Shown here: piece after piece, positions 8,059 to 16,282 of the stretch
How positions within the stretch are numbered: position 1 is the stretch's first letter
Layout: the number at the start of each line of letters is the position of its first letter
Source of the DNA: Thermophilibacter provencensis
GTDB taxonomy: Bacteria; Actinomycetota; Coriobacteriia; Coriobacteriales; Atopobiaceae
Reading direction: 5' to 3'
Length of the DNA stretch: 64,000 nt
Assembly: GCF_030372065.1 (NCBI RefSeq)
Contig: NZ_JAUDEA010000001.1
Span: forward strand, 124,001 to 188,000
Program-made: the position numbers and the translations under genes
Notes under the pieces: generated by a model
Databases searched by the model: none
Told to the model about the DNA's origin: nothing
The model's input: only the letters and a program-made list of their open reading frames with translations

Positions 8059-9108
8059 TTATTTCTCCTCTCGCTCCGCCCGAGCCTCCGCAATTGCGCG
8101 ACGCGTGGGCTCGAGGGCGTCGGTCAGCTCCTCCTCGGTAGGCAGGCACGTGACGTAACTCGACGCAAAGAGCCCCTTGCCGTCGGCGAGCGCGGAGTAC
8201 TTTGCCACCGTCCGATCGGAACTCGAGCAAAGGATGAGACCGATGGTCGGGTTGTCATCAGGGCCGGCGTACTTCTCGTTGAACAGGCGGACGTAGAAGT
8301 CCATCTGACCCACGTCCTTGGCGTTGAGCGGACGAGTCTTGAGCTCGATGAGCACGTAACACTTGAGCTTAATGTTGTAGAAGATAAGGTCGACGTAGTA
8401 GCTCGCCTGCTCGCCGTCGAGCCGATACTGTCGGCCCACGAAGGCAAAGCCGCGCCCCAGCTCCAGCATGAACTCCTGCAGCCGCGTCATGAGCGCCTGC
8501 TCGAGCTGGTGCTCGTCAAAGTCCGTACGACCGCCCAGGTCTAGGAAGTCCAAAACGTACGGGTCCTTGATGAAGTCGTCCGCAGCGGTCACCGGCTCGG
8601 AACGCTGAATCTCGGAGCGTATAAGCTCGCGCTTCTCGCCCTGCGAGGAAAGCAGACGCTCACGGTAGAACGTTGCAATCTGATGGTCGAGCTGGCGGAC
8701 CGTCCAATGCTCCTCGGCGGCGGCATTCATGTAGAACTCGCGCTGCTCCTGGTTGGGAATACGCATCAACCTGCGGTAATGCGACCAGCTCAATTCTTGA
8801 CACACTGTGTCAAGAATTGGAAAAGCTTGGTAGAACTTACGCATATTGGTGAGGTTGGTGTAGTCAAACCCCTTCCCGTACTCCGCCGTCAGCCTCTCGG
8901 CAAGATACCTCACCAGATGCTTCCCGTACTCCGCACGCTCGCCCGTCGCCCCCACGATCTGGCGCCCGATCTCCCAGTATGCCTCGACCATGGCGCTGTT
9001 GACGACACGCTCCACCTTGCCGCGCGCGGACTCCAACGTCTCGCGAACCGACACGTAGACCTGCTCGTCGTTCTTCTCGTCAAACTGCTTTATGGACTTC
9101 TCGGCCAT
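8059..9108 (-). CDS. DUF1016/YhcG-type PD-(D/E)XK nuclease-domain protein
   Basis: 349 aa. N-terminal helical DUF1016 region (ARGKVERVVNSAMVEAYWEIG) followed by SWSHYRRLMRI, then a C-terminal nuclease-like core with D in VDLIFYN, and ELK in VLIELKTRPLNAKDVGQMDF. Family members occur with restriction and mobile elements but have no settled role. A perfect 29-bp palindrome (8791-8819) lies inside the reading frame just before SWSHYRR. The ATG follows GGGGGTTTAGCT. Monocistronic. Confidence 0.85.
   Translation of the reverse strand: MAEKSIKQFDEKNDEQVYVSVRETLESARGKVERVVNSAMVEAYWEIGRQIVGATGERAEYGKHLVRYLAERLTAEYGKGFDYTNLTNMRKFYQAFPILDTVCQELSWSHYRRLMRIPNQEQREFYMNAAAEEHWTVRQLDHQIATFYRERLLSSQGEKRELIRSEIQRSEPVTAADDFIKDPYVLDFLDLGGRTDFDEHQLEQALMTRLQEFMLELGRGFAFVGRQYRLDGEQASYYVDLIFYNIKLKCYVLIELKTRPLNAKDVGQMDFYVRLFNEKYAGPDDNPTIGLILCSSSDRTVAKYSALADGKGLFASSYVTCLPTEEELTDALEPTRRAIAEARAEREEK
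8791..8819. repeat. 29-bp perfect palindrome inside coding sequence
   Basis: Arms CAATTCTTGACACA (8791-8804) and TGTGTCAAGAATTG (8806-8819) around one central base, in frame within the DUF1016 gene (encodes PILDTVCQELS). It could be an inserted palindromic element or an operator embedded in the gene. Confidence 0.75.
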
Positions 9109-9422
9109 AGCTAAACCCCCGTCTCACTCACGGCTTATTAACCTGCGCAGACTGTGAGCTCCGGACTTTGCGGGTGCCGGAAGATGGGCGTACCAACCCA
9201 CCCGAGACAAACAAGTGTGACCAGTCCCCGTTACCCCTGATCACCTGCCGACACGTACCATTGGGGGCCTCCGTGCCGCTCTTGTCGCCCTCGTACCTTG
9301 CTGAGAGTATAGCACAGTTGGAAACGTTTGTTCGCTCGAATCCAATTTGATTTGGTGCGGCATAACTAACCCATCCAAGTTTGTATAACAGCCATATCCA
9401 GCATGAACAGACAGGGGCAGCC
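9109..9422. other. Intergenic region between divergent genes, no gene seen
   Basis: 314 bp between the DUF1016 start and the next gene. No RNA gene or ORF with a ribosome binding site is evident. AT content rises towards 9300-9400, where the plus-strand promoter should be. Confidence 0.5.
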
Positions 9423-10442
9423 ATGAAGACCATCGACAGCGCCGCGCTCGCCAAGATTCTCAACACGTGCATGCCATCGGAAGACATGGCTCGATTCCTT
9501 GCCGACAATCCCCCGTCACCGCACGTTCTCATCGAGCTTGTCCGCGACGCCCCTGTCCCACTGCTCACCAAGATCGAAGCCTTTGAGGCGCTCACCCCCT
9601 GCAGCCCGAGCGAGCCGGAAGACGCTCGCTCGGCCGTCTATCAACTAGCAGAGCACCGCCGCGCCTTCGAAGAGGCAACCACGATCAGCGACGACGAGTT
9701 CCTCTGCCTGCTCGACTGCTGCGAGCTCACCCCCGACGACGAGTGGGACGAGGACTTCTCTGGCGCGTTTGCCTCAATCGACGATGCTCTCGCCTGGATT
9801 GCCGCATACTACGACAAGCCGGACGACCTCGACCCCAGCATCCCCCACTGGTTCGTCCTCGAGAAGTGGCGCCAAGAGCGCGGCAACAACAGCAGGCGCA
9901 CCTTCACCAACCCTTATACGTTCTACCTCATAGACGACGAGGTCTGCTACTTCGAGAAGAACCGCTTTGATGCCACCTGCCACCGCTGGCGACGCGAGCA
10001 CGAACCGTTCAGTGACCTCAACCTTCGCACCCCGTACGCAGCAGGCGACGTCGTTGCCTTTCACTGCAGGCCCTTCACCGAAGAGTACGTCGCCGTTATC
10101 GTGGAGCCGGAACGAGAGGATGTCACGGACTGCTGCTGGCCCCAGGTTCTCTACCGCAACGCCAAGGGACACTTTGACCTTTGCGCCCTCAAGCACCTAG
10201 TCAGAGGTGAGGCCGCTCTCCACCGCTACTCTCCGCTCTACAACATCAGAAGGCTCGATGATCCGGCCAACGAAGCCAATGCCGATTCCGCGCTTCTCGA
10301 GGCTGCGGCCCTTCTCAACGGAAGCGCCGAGAAGGGCCGCGAGCTCTGGAACGCGCTCAACGACGTGCAGACGCAGGGAGGCGGCCGCATCAGCGACGAG
10401 GCACTGCGCCAGGCGCTCAGCTTCTGCAGCAGATCCGAATGA
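9423..10442 (+). CDS. Acidic protein of unknown function
   Basis: 339 aa, not recognised. Rich in Asp/Glu and aromatic residues; the mid-region contains NNSRRTFTNPYTFYLIDDEV and a GDVVAFHCRPF segment. The layout (helical N-terminus, then an aromatic beta-like domain with a GD-hydrophobic motif, then a helical tail) loosely resembles the two proteins at 10450 and 17746, whose shared motif is LPFKRGDI. The ATG at 9423 follows ACAGGGGCAGCC. The low-hydrophobicity sequence suggests a cytosolic protein. Confidence 0.65.
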   Translation: MKTIDSAALAKILNTCMPSEDMARFLADNPPSPHVLIELVRDAPVPLLTKIEAFEALTPCSPSEPEDARSAVYQLAEHRRAFEEATTISDDEFLCLLDCCELTPDDEWDEDFSGAFASIDDALAWIAAYYDKPDDLDPSIPHWFVLEKWRQERGNNSRRTFTNPYTFYLIDDEVCYFEKNRFDATCHRWRREHEPFSDLNLRTPYAAGDVVAFHCRPFTEEYVAVIVEPEREDVTDCCWPQVLYRNAKGHFDLCALKHLVRGEAALHRYSPLYNIRRLDDPANEANADSALLEAAALLNGSAEKGRELWNALNDVQTQGGGRISDEALRQALSFCSRSE

Positions 10443-10449
10443 ACTCCTG

Positions 10450-11547
10450 CTAGATAACCCCAATGTACTCCGTCTCCATCTCCGAGCGAAGCTTTTCTGC
10501 CCTGACCTCGGCAGCAACAAGGGCGGCGTTGTTAATCGCAAAGTCGAGGTCTATCTCGCCACGCGCCCACCGGGAGGCAACCTCAAGCAGGCGCAACTTG
10601 CCCTCAAGCGGCTCACGATAATACTCAAGATCCAGATAGTTGTGGCAGGCTCCAAAGGGGTCGTAGGCAAGAAAGGCCGGGTCCTCCGCAGTAAGCAGAG
10701 AGCCGGGCGTCAGCGACCAGCCCATCGCCGGCATGTACGAATCGTCCTTGGACCCCTCCGCGCGCCAGTTGGCAACGTACCTGTCGATCTTCTCGGCACG
10801 CTCCGCGCTGAGCACGTGGCCATGCTCGGCAAGCGTCGCGGAGTCCCAGAACTTCAGGTAGTCGAACACAAACGGCCGCGGGTCGCGCGCCGTGCGGTCG
10901 ATAACGATGTCCCCGCGCTTGAACGGGATGGGGAGCTCGAGAAACGCACAGCATAGGTGCATGTCGACGTCATCGTAATCGGAGGGGTCGTGGTTGGCCC
11001 ACGTGACGTCTAGCACGCGAAACCGCTCGTCAAGGGTGACATATCCCGAATCCCCTCCGTCAATTGCGCGCTTCGCGATGCAATAGCGATCAAATTCTGG
11101 CGCCCCCTCGAGATCATGACGCAGGCTGTCAACGCACTTGTCAAAACTCGAGAATGGGTCAGGCATCTCCTGAATCCAAAGCGAGTGCTCGTCCCTCCCA
11201 TATCGAATAGCCGTCTCAGGGGTGAACCGAAATTCATGCGGCATGTAGACGCAACCCTCGCCGTCCATGAACTTCCTCAGCATGAGCTTCATGGTGAAGA
11301 TGTACTCCCTCAGAAACTGATGCTCGCTCTTGTAGTCCCTTTTGAAGTAGGGATCCAATGCGGAGTGGCACACCGGACAGTCAGGCATCGTGTCCACGAT
11401 CTCCTGCCAGGCCACAAGCTTCTCGTCGAGGGTCGCCGTATCCGAGAGATAGACGATGTATGCCGCCTCGGCAGCGGTGAACTCGTGCTTCTCGCCACGC
11501 AGGTAATCGGCGACGTCACGCGAGTTGAAGAACGAATAGATGTCCAT
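10450..11547 (-). CDS. Uncharacterised protein, paralogue of the 17746 gene
   Basis: 365 aa. Shares with the protein at 17746 an N-terminal AAYIVYLSD...LDEKLVAWQEIVDTMPD block (there ASFIIWNSHKRTIAEKHAAW), the motif PIPFKRGDIVI near residue 225, and a C-terminal RWARGEIDLDFAIN block (there RFSRGEIDLKRCL). No catalytic motif is visible. The ATG at 11547 follows AAGGAGCCCC; the longer frame has no ribosome binding site. Convergent with the 9423 gene, with only 7 bp between stops. Family function unknown; an immunity-like or regulatory role is only a guess. Confidence 0.72.
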   Translation of the reverse strand: MDIYSFFNSRDVADYLRGEKHEFTAAEAAYIVYLSDTATLDEKLVAWQEIVDTMPDCPVCHSALDPYFKRDYKSEHQFLREYIFTMKLMLRKFMDGEGCVYMPHEFRFTPETAIRYGRDEHSLWIQEMPDPFSSFDKCVDSLRHDLEGAPEFDRYCIAKRAIDGGDSGYVTLDERFRVLDVTWANHDPSDYDDVDMHLCCAFLELPIPFKRGDIVIDRTARDPRPFVFDYLKFWDSATLAEHGHVLSAERAEKIDRYVANWRAEGSKDDSYMPAMGWSLTPGSLLTAEDPAFLAYDPFGACHNYLDLEYYREPLEGKLRLLEVASRWARGEIDLDFAINNAALVAAEVRAEKLRSEMETEYIGVI

Positions 11548-11668
11548 GGGGCTCCTTCCCTCACACCTTGCTTGCGCCCAGCCTATCGCCGGACATGGGT
11601 CGAAATTGACGCACACAGCGCTCTATCCTGCAGGCTAAGTGCAGGCATCGAAGGAAAGCGAGAAGGAC

Positions 11669-12193
11669 ATGTGCGATGAGAAGCAGACGCCGGACCAGCA
11701 CACGGAAGACAACGAGGACCACGACATCACCCTCAGTGTCCTCGTCCTGATGCCCGGCCGCTACGAAGAAGAGGCGGATAGGCATGGCTGGTGGAACTAC
11801 TGGCGCTTGATGGTCGACTCCCTGCGCCGCGGTGGCTTTGACTCCTCGCTCTTTGAGGACATGGCCCTCTTTGCCATCGATGAGCTCATCGAACACGCAC
11901 AAGAGGAGAGCCTCCCCAAGAGGAGCGCCCATCTCGTGGCCGTGATGAGGGAGTTTGCCGACGCCCCGCTCGACGAGTTCTCCGAAAGGGTCGCCGAGTA
12001 CATCCGCGCCGCGCAGCTCCTCACGGAGGCAATCTGCATGCAGGCCGTCACGAACTGGGTTCCGGTTGACGGCGAGATCTCCGACAAGAAGATCGTTGTG
12101 CTCGACCAGGACAACAACGAGGTCATGATTGACCTCTACGACCCTGACGATATGCTCATGCCGCTGCTCCCCGCCGACTGGAGCCTCGACTGA
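11669..12193 (+). CDS. Acidic protein of unknown function
   Basis: 174 aa, not recognised. Very acidic N-terminus, then HGWWNYWRLMVDSLRRGG and long predicted helices (LVAVMREFADAPLDEFSERV), ending in DLYDPDDMLMPLLPADW. The ATG at 11669 has AAGGAAAG 10 bases upstream; a GTG at 11639 is an alternative start. It precedes rtcB by 76 bp on the same strand and could be co-transcribed with it. Confidence 0.6.
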   Translation: MCDEKQTPDQHTEDNEDHDITLSVLVLMPGRYEEEADRHGWWNYWRLMVDSLRRGGFDSSLFEDMALFAIDELIEHAQEESLPKRSAHLVAVMREFADAPLDEFSERVAEYIRAAQLLTEAICMQAVTNWVPVDGEISDKKIVVLDQDNNEVMIDLYDPDDMLMPLLPADWSLD

Positions 12194-12269
12194 AGCCGCA
12201 AAGGGCGCTCCCTTGTCGTTCTTTGACTTCCCCAACAAGCAGGAATCCAGCGCGAGAAACGGAGCAACG

Positions 12270-13472
12270 ATGCTGGCAATCACGGGAAAGTTCGCCACCG
12301 CCGCGTGCTACGCCACTCAAATCGAGGACGCTGCCATTGAACAGGTCCGAACGTTATGTGACCAGGAATTTGCCCTTGGCTCTCACATCGCCATCATGCC
12401 GGACGCGCACCCTGGAATCGGATGCACCATCGGCACGACCATGACCATCATTGACAAAGCCGTACCTAACCTCGTGGGCGTAGACATCGGCTGCGGCATG
12501 TACACGGTGAGCCTGGGACACCAAGATCTTGACCTGCCGCGCATTGACGAAGCGTGTCACTATGTGCCCTCAGGCTGGAAGATCTGGGACGGGCGTCAGG
12601 AACGCTTTCCCCTCACCGTCCTGCGGTGCTATCGCTCACTAAAGGACACGAAGCGTCTCGAGCGGAGCCTCGGCACCCTCGGAGGCGGCAACCACTTTAT
12701 TGAAATCGACCGCGCGAGCAGCGGCGAGCAGTACCTCGTGGTTCACTCCGGTAGCCGTAACCTCGGAACGCAGGTCGCTACCCATTACCAGAGCATCGCC
12801 ATCGATCTCAATCGAGGCAAAGGCCAGCTCTTCAAACAGCGCGACGACCTCATTGCGCGCTACAAGGCCGAAGGACGCCGCGATGAGATAAAGCCTGCCC
12901 TCAAGGAACTGTACGGCACGTTCGAGGCAAAGCCCCTCACCGTCCCAGAAGAGCTCTGCTGGCTCTATGACGAGTGGCTGAATGACTACCTGCACGACAT
13001 GGAGCTCTGCCAGCAGTTCGCCCGCCGCAATCGCGAGCTCATCGCTCAAGTGGTGCTGGAGCGGTCTGGCATCACGCCAGGTGAGTCGTTCCACACCACT
13101 CACAACTACATCGATACGTCCGAGCGCATCCTTCGCAAGGGCGCCATCGCCGCACACAAGGGTGAGCGAGTGCTGATTCCCATCAACATGCGCGATGGCA
13201 GCATCATCGCCACAGGGCGCGGCAACCCCAACTGGAACTGGTCAGCGCCACATGGCGCAGGTCGTCTTCTTTCCCGAACCGAGGCCCGGCAGCGCCTGAG
13301 CATGGAAGACTTCAAGGCGTCGATGGAGGGCATCTACACAACGTCCGTCCGCGAGGAAACGCTCGACGAGGCGCCCATGGCATATAAGTCAATTGACGAC
13401 ATCATCGGCCCAATCGCAGAATCGGTAGACATAGAAGCGGTAATTAAGCCCATATACAACTTTAAGGCATAG
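12270..13472 (+). CDS. rtcB: RtcB-type RNA-splicing ligase
   Basis: 400 aa. RtcB joins 2',3'-cyclic phosphate and 5'-OH RNA ends using GTP and Mn. Metal and guanylation residues are visible in order: MPDAHPGIG, GVDIGCGMY, LGGGNHFIEI, VVHSGSRNLGTQ and SAPHGAGRLLSR (the His that accepts GMP). This is the shorter bacterial form. The ATG at 12270 follows GGAGCAACG. The gene 91 bp downstream encodes a WYL regulator, so an RNA-repair locus under ligand-sensing control is plausible; WYL replaces the sigma54 activator RtcR known in proteobacteria. Confidence 0.92.
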   Translation: MLAITGKFATAACYATQIEDAAIEQVRTLCDQEFALGSHIAIMPDAHPGIGCTIGTTMTIIDKAVPNLVGVDIGCGMYTVSLGHQDLDLPRIDEACHYVPSGWKIWDGRQERFPLTVLRCYRSLKDTKRLERSLGTLGGGNHFIEIDRASSGEQYLVVHSGSRNLGTQVATHYQSIAIDLNRGKGQLFKQRDDLIARYKAEGRRDEIKPALKELYGTFEAKPLTVPEELCWLYDEWLNDYLHDMELCQQFARRNRELIAQVVLERSGITPGESFHTTHNYIDTSERILRKGAIAAHKGERVLIPINMRDGSIIATGRGNPNWNWSAPHGAGRLLSRTEARQRLSMEDFKASMEGIYTTSVREETLDEAPMAYKSIDDIIGPIAESVDIEAVIKPIYNFKA

Positions 13473-13520
13473 TGGTCCGACAGCGATGCCATCAGCGATC
13501 ACTCCTTGTCATGGGACAGA

Positions 13521-13526
13521 TATAAT
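13521..13526 (+). promoter_or_regulatory. -10-like TATAAT upstream of the WYL gene
   Basis: Consensus TATAAT 38 bp before the chosen ATG at 13564. No good -35 at 17 bp, so this may be an activator-dependent promoter or chance. Confidence 0.35.
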
Positions 13527-13563
13527 GCGACGTAACGAACTCCCCGTAGAGAGGTTGCGCCGC

Positions 13564-14619
13564 ATGAACCCAAAGCAGCCAAAGAAGATGCTCATCATGG
13601 ACATCCTCGAAATCTTGCGGAAGTACTCGGACACTGAGCACCGACTCAGCCAGAAGGACATCATCGACCTGCTGGAGAGCAAGTTCGGCATGAAGGCGGA
13701 CCGCAAGGCCGTTGCCCGCAACATCGCCGACCTCATCGACGAGGGCTACGCGATTGGCTATCGCGAGGTTCCGCGCATAACGCGCGACCCCAAGACCGGC
13801 GAGGAGCGCTCGGCAAACATCGTCACCGACTACTACCTCGAGCGCGACTTCACGGACGCCGAGCTGCGCCTACTCATCGACGGCCTGCTGTTCTCCCGCC
13901 ACATCTCGCCCTCGCAGCGCAAGGACCTGATCGGCAAGCTCGAGGACCTCTCAAGCGTGTACTTTAAGTCGCACATGACGCACGTGAACGCCATGCCCAA
14001 GGACCGCACGGACAACAAGCAGCTCTTCTACACCATCGAGCTGCTCGACGAGGCCATCAGCCACAAGCGGAAGGTCTCCTTCAAGTATCTCTCCATCGGC
14101 ACGGACAAGAAGGCGCACCCGCGCTGCCGCCCCGACGGAACCGAGCGCGTCTACGTGTGCACGCCCTACCAGATGGCCGTCAACGAGGGAAAGTACTACC
14201 TCATCTGCAACTACGACAAGTACGACGACATCACCAACTACCGGATTGACCGCATCATGGACCTGGAGATACTTGACGAGCGGGGCAAGCCGTTCAGCTC
14301 TCTTGGCAAGGCTGGCGACAAGAACCTCGATCTTGGCAAGTACATGCGCGAGCACATCCACATGTACGCCGGCGGCACCGCACGCGTGACGTTTAGGATC
14401 GTGCGGCGCATGGCGGGCGACATCGTCGACATCTTTGGCGACGACGTGCGCTTCTTCAACGAGACGGACAATCACGTGGATGTCGAGGCCTACGTGAACG
14501 AGAGCGCCATGGTCCGCTTTGGCCGCAGCAACGCCCCAGACGTGGTGGTGCTATCGCCGCAGCATCTGGCGAACGAGATCGGCCGGCAGCTGCATGCGGC
14601 TGCGGAGGTGTATGAGTAG
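13564..14619 (+). CDS. WYL-domain transcriptional regulator
   Basis: 351 aa. An N-terminal HTH (KMLIMDILEILRKYSDTEHR, then LSQKDIIDLLESKFGMKADR) is followed by a WYL ligand-binding region (TPYQMAVNEGKYYLICNYDK and NYRIDRIMDLEIL) and a C-terminal WCX-like extension. WYL domains are thought to sense nucleic-acid or nucleotide ligands and regulate DNA/RNA damage and defence genes. The ATG at 13564 is preferred because GAGAGG lies about 10 bases upstream. Located between rtcB and an AT-rich gene, both possible targets. Confidence 0.85.
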   Translation: MNPKQPKKMLIMDILEILRKYSDTEHRLSQKDIIDLLESKFGMKADRKAVARNIADLIDEGYAIGYREVPRITRDPKTGEERSANIVTDYYLERDFTDAELRLLIDGLLFSRHISPSQRKDLIGKLEDLSSVYFKSHMTHVNAMPKDRTDNKQLFYTIELLDEAISHKRKVSFKYLSIGTDKKAHPRCRPDGTERVYVCTPYQMAVNEGKYYLICNYDKYDDITNYRIDRIMDLEILDERGKPFSSLGKAGDKNLDLGKYMREHIHMYAGGTARVTFRIVRRMAGDIVDIFGDDVRFFNETDNHVDVEAYVNESAMVRFGRSNAPDVVVLSPQHLANEIGRQLHAAAEVYE

Positions 14620-14649
14620 CAATTCAACCATAATCAAAGGAGCATCCAC

Positions 14650-15660
14650 ATGAAGGCCGATTTACAAACACAGCTAAACCCGGAACAATGCTGGCGAATC
14701 TACTCTCGTCTCGAAGAAATGTCGCTGAAGCTAGCGAAAACCGTCGGCATTGAAGAAAGAGAGCTCGAAAGATACTACGTACCCCTCTGTCAAAACGACG
14801 AAGATCCCGGCAACCTCAAGCGTGCAATTTACCCACAGGCCATTACCAAGAAAACTGCAATGAGACAATTTGTACGCTCTCTCCAAAACAGCGGAAGAAA
14901 AAGTCGCCTAATCGGACTCGACAAGGCCCTTGAAGAAGAGCTCGGCTCCAAAGCTCTGAATGATTATAACCCGGATGAAATAGCAGGAAAAACCTTTGAA
15001 AGGCTGAAGGAAGACATAGCGGAGACAGTCGTCGATTATAGAAACAACAGAGCTGGAAGCAATAAAAGCTCCAAAAATAAGTTAAACGCTACCAATATAT
15101 CTAAAAAGGAAATGTTCCAAGAGTATGTGAGGGGGATTGCTTGTGCTGCAACGTTTTTAGTGGCCAATAATGGCTCCGGATTAAAATCAGTCAACAAAGC
15201 GATAGAGCTTTCATATTATGATTTATGGGACTATGAAATGAACGAGATTCCGAATGATATTCGCATATCAATAAAAGATATATGTAAAGCAATCAATAAA
15301 ACATCAGACGGAAATAGTGCAGGTCTTGGGCCTGCCCTCGTCCGTGACTTTCTCAAAGAATGCGGCTGTGTCTGGCTGGCCAAACCCGATGTTCACGCAA
15401 TCGAGATCTTCAAGAGACTTAAGATTCTCGATAAGAATAAAGACACAGCATATTACGGCAGCGTAAAGGGTGCCGACCAGTTTACTGAAAAGATTTTTAA
15501 TTTCGCAAGGAGCCTCCGCGCAAATAGTACGATGAACCACTCATCGATAACGCCTTATAAACTCGATAAACTGGTATGGCTGTTGTGCACAGGTAACTTC
15601 TACCTTCACGAAAAGAAAACAGATATCCACGATCTGATTTCTGTGAATCTCCTGGGCTAG
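14650..15660 (+). CDS. AT-rich accessory gene, possible HhH-GPD-like C-terminal domain
   Basis: 336 aa. Base composition is clearly more AT-rich than the flanks and codons such as AAT, ATA and TTA are common, suggesting recent transfer. The N-terminal half is lysine-rich and helical. The C-terminal half has GLGPALVRDFLKECGC, then KPDVHAIEIFKRL and a final DKLVWLLCTGNFYLH, an order that recalls helix-hairpin-helix DNA glycosylase-type folds; this is resemblance from memory, not proof. AAAGGAG precedes the ATG. 30 bp after the WYL regulator, so likely in the same transcript. Confidence 0.7.
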   Translation: MKADLQTQLNPEQCWRIYSRLEEMSLKLAKTVGIEERELERYYVPLCQNDEDPGNLKRAIYPQAITKKTAMRQFVRSLQNSGRKSRLIGLDKALEEELGSKALNDYNPDEIAGKTFERLKEDIAETVVDYRNNRAGSNKSSKNKLNATNISKKEMFQEYVRGIACAATFLVANNGSGLKSVNKAIELSYYDLWDYEMNEIPNDIRISIKDICKAINKTSDGNSAGLGPALVRDFLKECGCVWLAKPDVHAIEIFKRLKILDKNKDTAYYGSVKGADQFTEKIFNFARSLRANSTMNHSSITPYKLDKLVWLLCTGNFYLHEKKTDIHDLISVNLLG

Positions 15661-15694
15661 AAGCCTACTTTACTCTTTCAATTCCAAAAACCCG

Positions 15695-15726
15695 ATTGCT
15701 CCCCTTGGTTAACCATGGGGAGCAAT
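15695..15726. terminator. 32-bp near-perfect palindrome/terminator
   Basis: ATTGCTCCCC (15695-15704) pairs with GGGGAGCAAT (15717-15726); the loop itself contains TGGTTAACCA, also palindromic. It lies between the convergent ends of the AT-rich gene and the gene at 15741, so it probably terminates both. Confidence 0.8.
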
Positions 15727-15740
15727 TATGGCATGCGAGT

Positions 15741-16217
15741 TCAATCATCGAGGCTTGTCATGAATTGTTCTACGTTGTCGAATGTTTCGCCTATCCCATG
15801 CTCTGCCTCAAAACGTGCCTCGAAATTTGATACATGTTTCTTCATTTCGCTAATTTGGAAGCACCCGAAATGGGCAGTGCTGTCACCGGCGGCGCTTTCC
15901 TCCCGCACGTCAACATCCGGCCTCCCTCCCAGCGCACGCTCTATCTGCTTGCGAGAGCGCTCCTGCTCCTTTAATGCCGCTTTGAGCTCTTTGCGGCGGG
16001 CGACCATGGTGCGGACGACTTCGACCTCGGAGGCGGGGATGTAGTCAGAAAGCACCCTGTCTCCCTCACGATGATTGAGGTAGTAGTACTCGCGCCCACG
16101 AATCATCCGAACACGAACGCTCCCCTTTGGAAGCGAGGCAAGCTCCTTCTCCATAAGGTGACCAAGTCGCAAGGAGCGAGCATATTCCTCTCTGAGAACA
16201 TCTTCCAGGACCGACAT
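15741..16217 (-). CDS. Small basic/helical protein with a RGREYYYLNHREGDRV motif, function unknown
   Basis: 158 aa. The central KGSVRVRMIRGREYYYLNHR segment, then GDRVLSDYIP, is a beta-rich motif seen in many small uncharacterised proteins near toxin-antitoxin and mobile genes. A helical, charged region follows (VVRTMVARRKELKAALKEQE). The ATG at 16217 lies 12 bp from a perfect inverted repeat (16230-16271), suggesting autoregulation. Single gene, convergent with the AT-rich gene. Confidence 0.65.
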   Translation of the reverse strand: MSVLEDVLREEYARSLRLGHLMEKELASLPKGSVRVRMIRGREYYYLNHREGDRVLSDYIPASEVEVVRTMVARRKELKAALKEQERSRKQIERALGGRPDVDVREESAAGDSTAHFGCFQISEMKKHVSNFEARFEAEHGIGETFDNVEQFMTSLDD

Positions 16218-16229
16218 AGGCGCCCCTCT

Positions 16230-16271
16230 GTTACCCTACTTTTTTCTTTTTGTCTACTATTGTAGGGTAAC
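16230..16271. promoter_or_regulatory. Operator-like inverted repeat
   Basis: GTTACCCTAC (16230-16239) and GTAGGGTAAC (16262-16271) are perfect complements separated by a 22-base T-rich spacer, immediately upstream of the minus-strand gene at 16217. The downstream end of the PRTase gene (16283) is just beyond. Confidence 0.7.
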
Positions 16272-16282
16272 ATAGATTGTGC

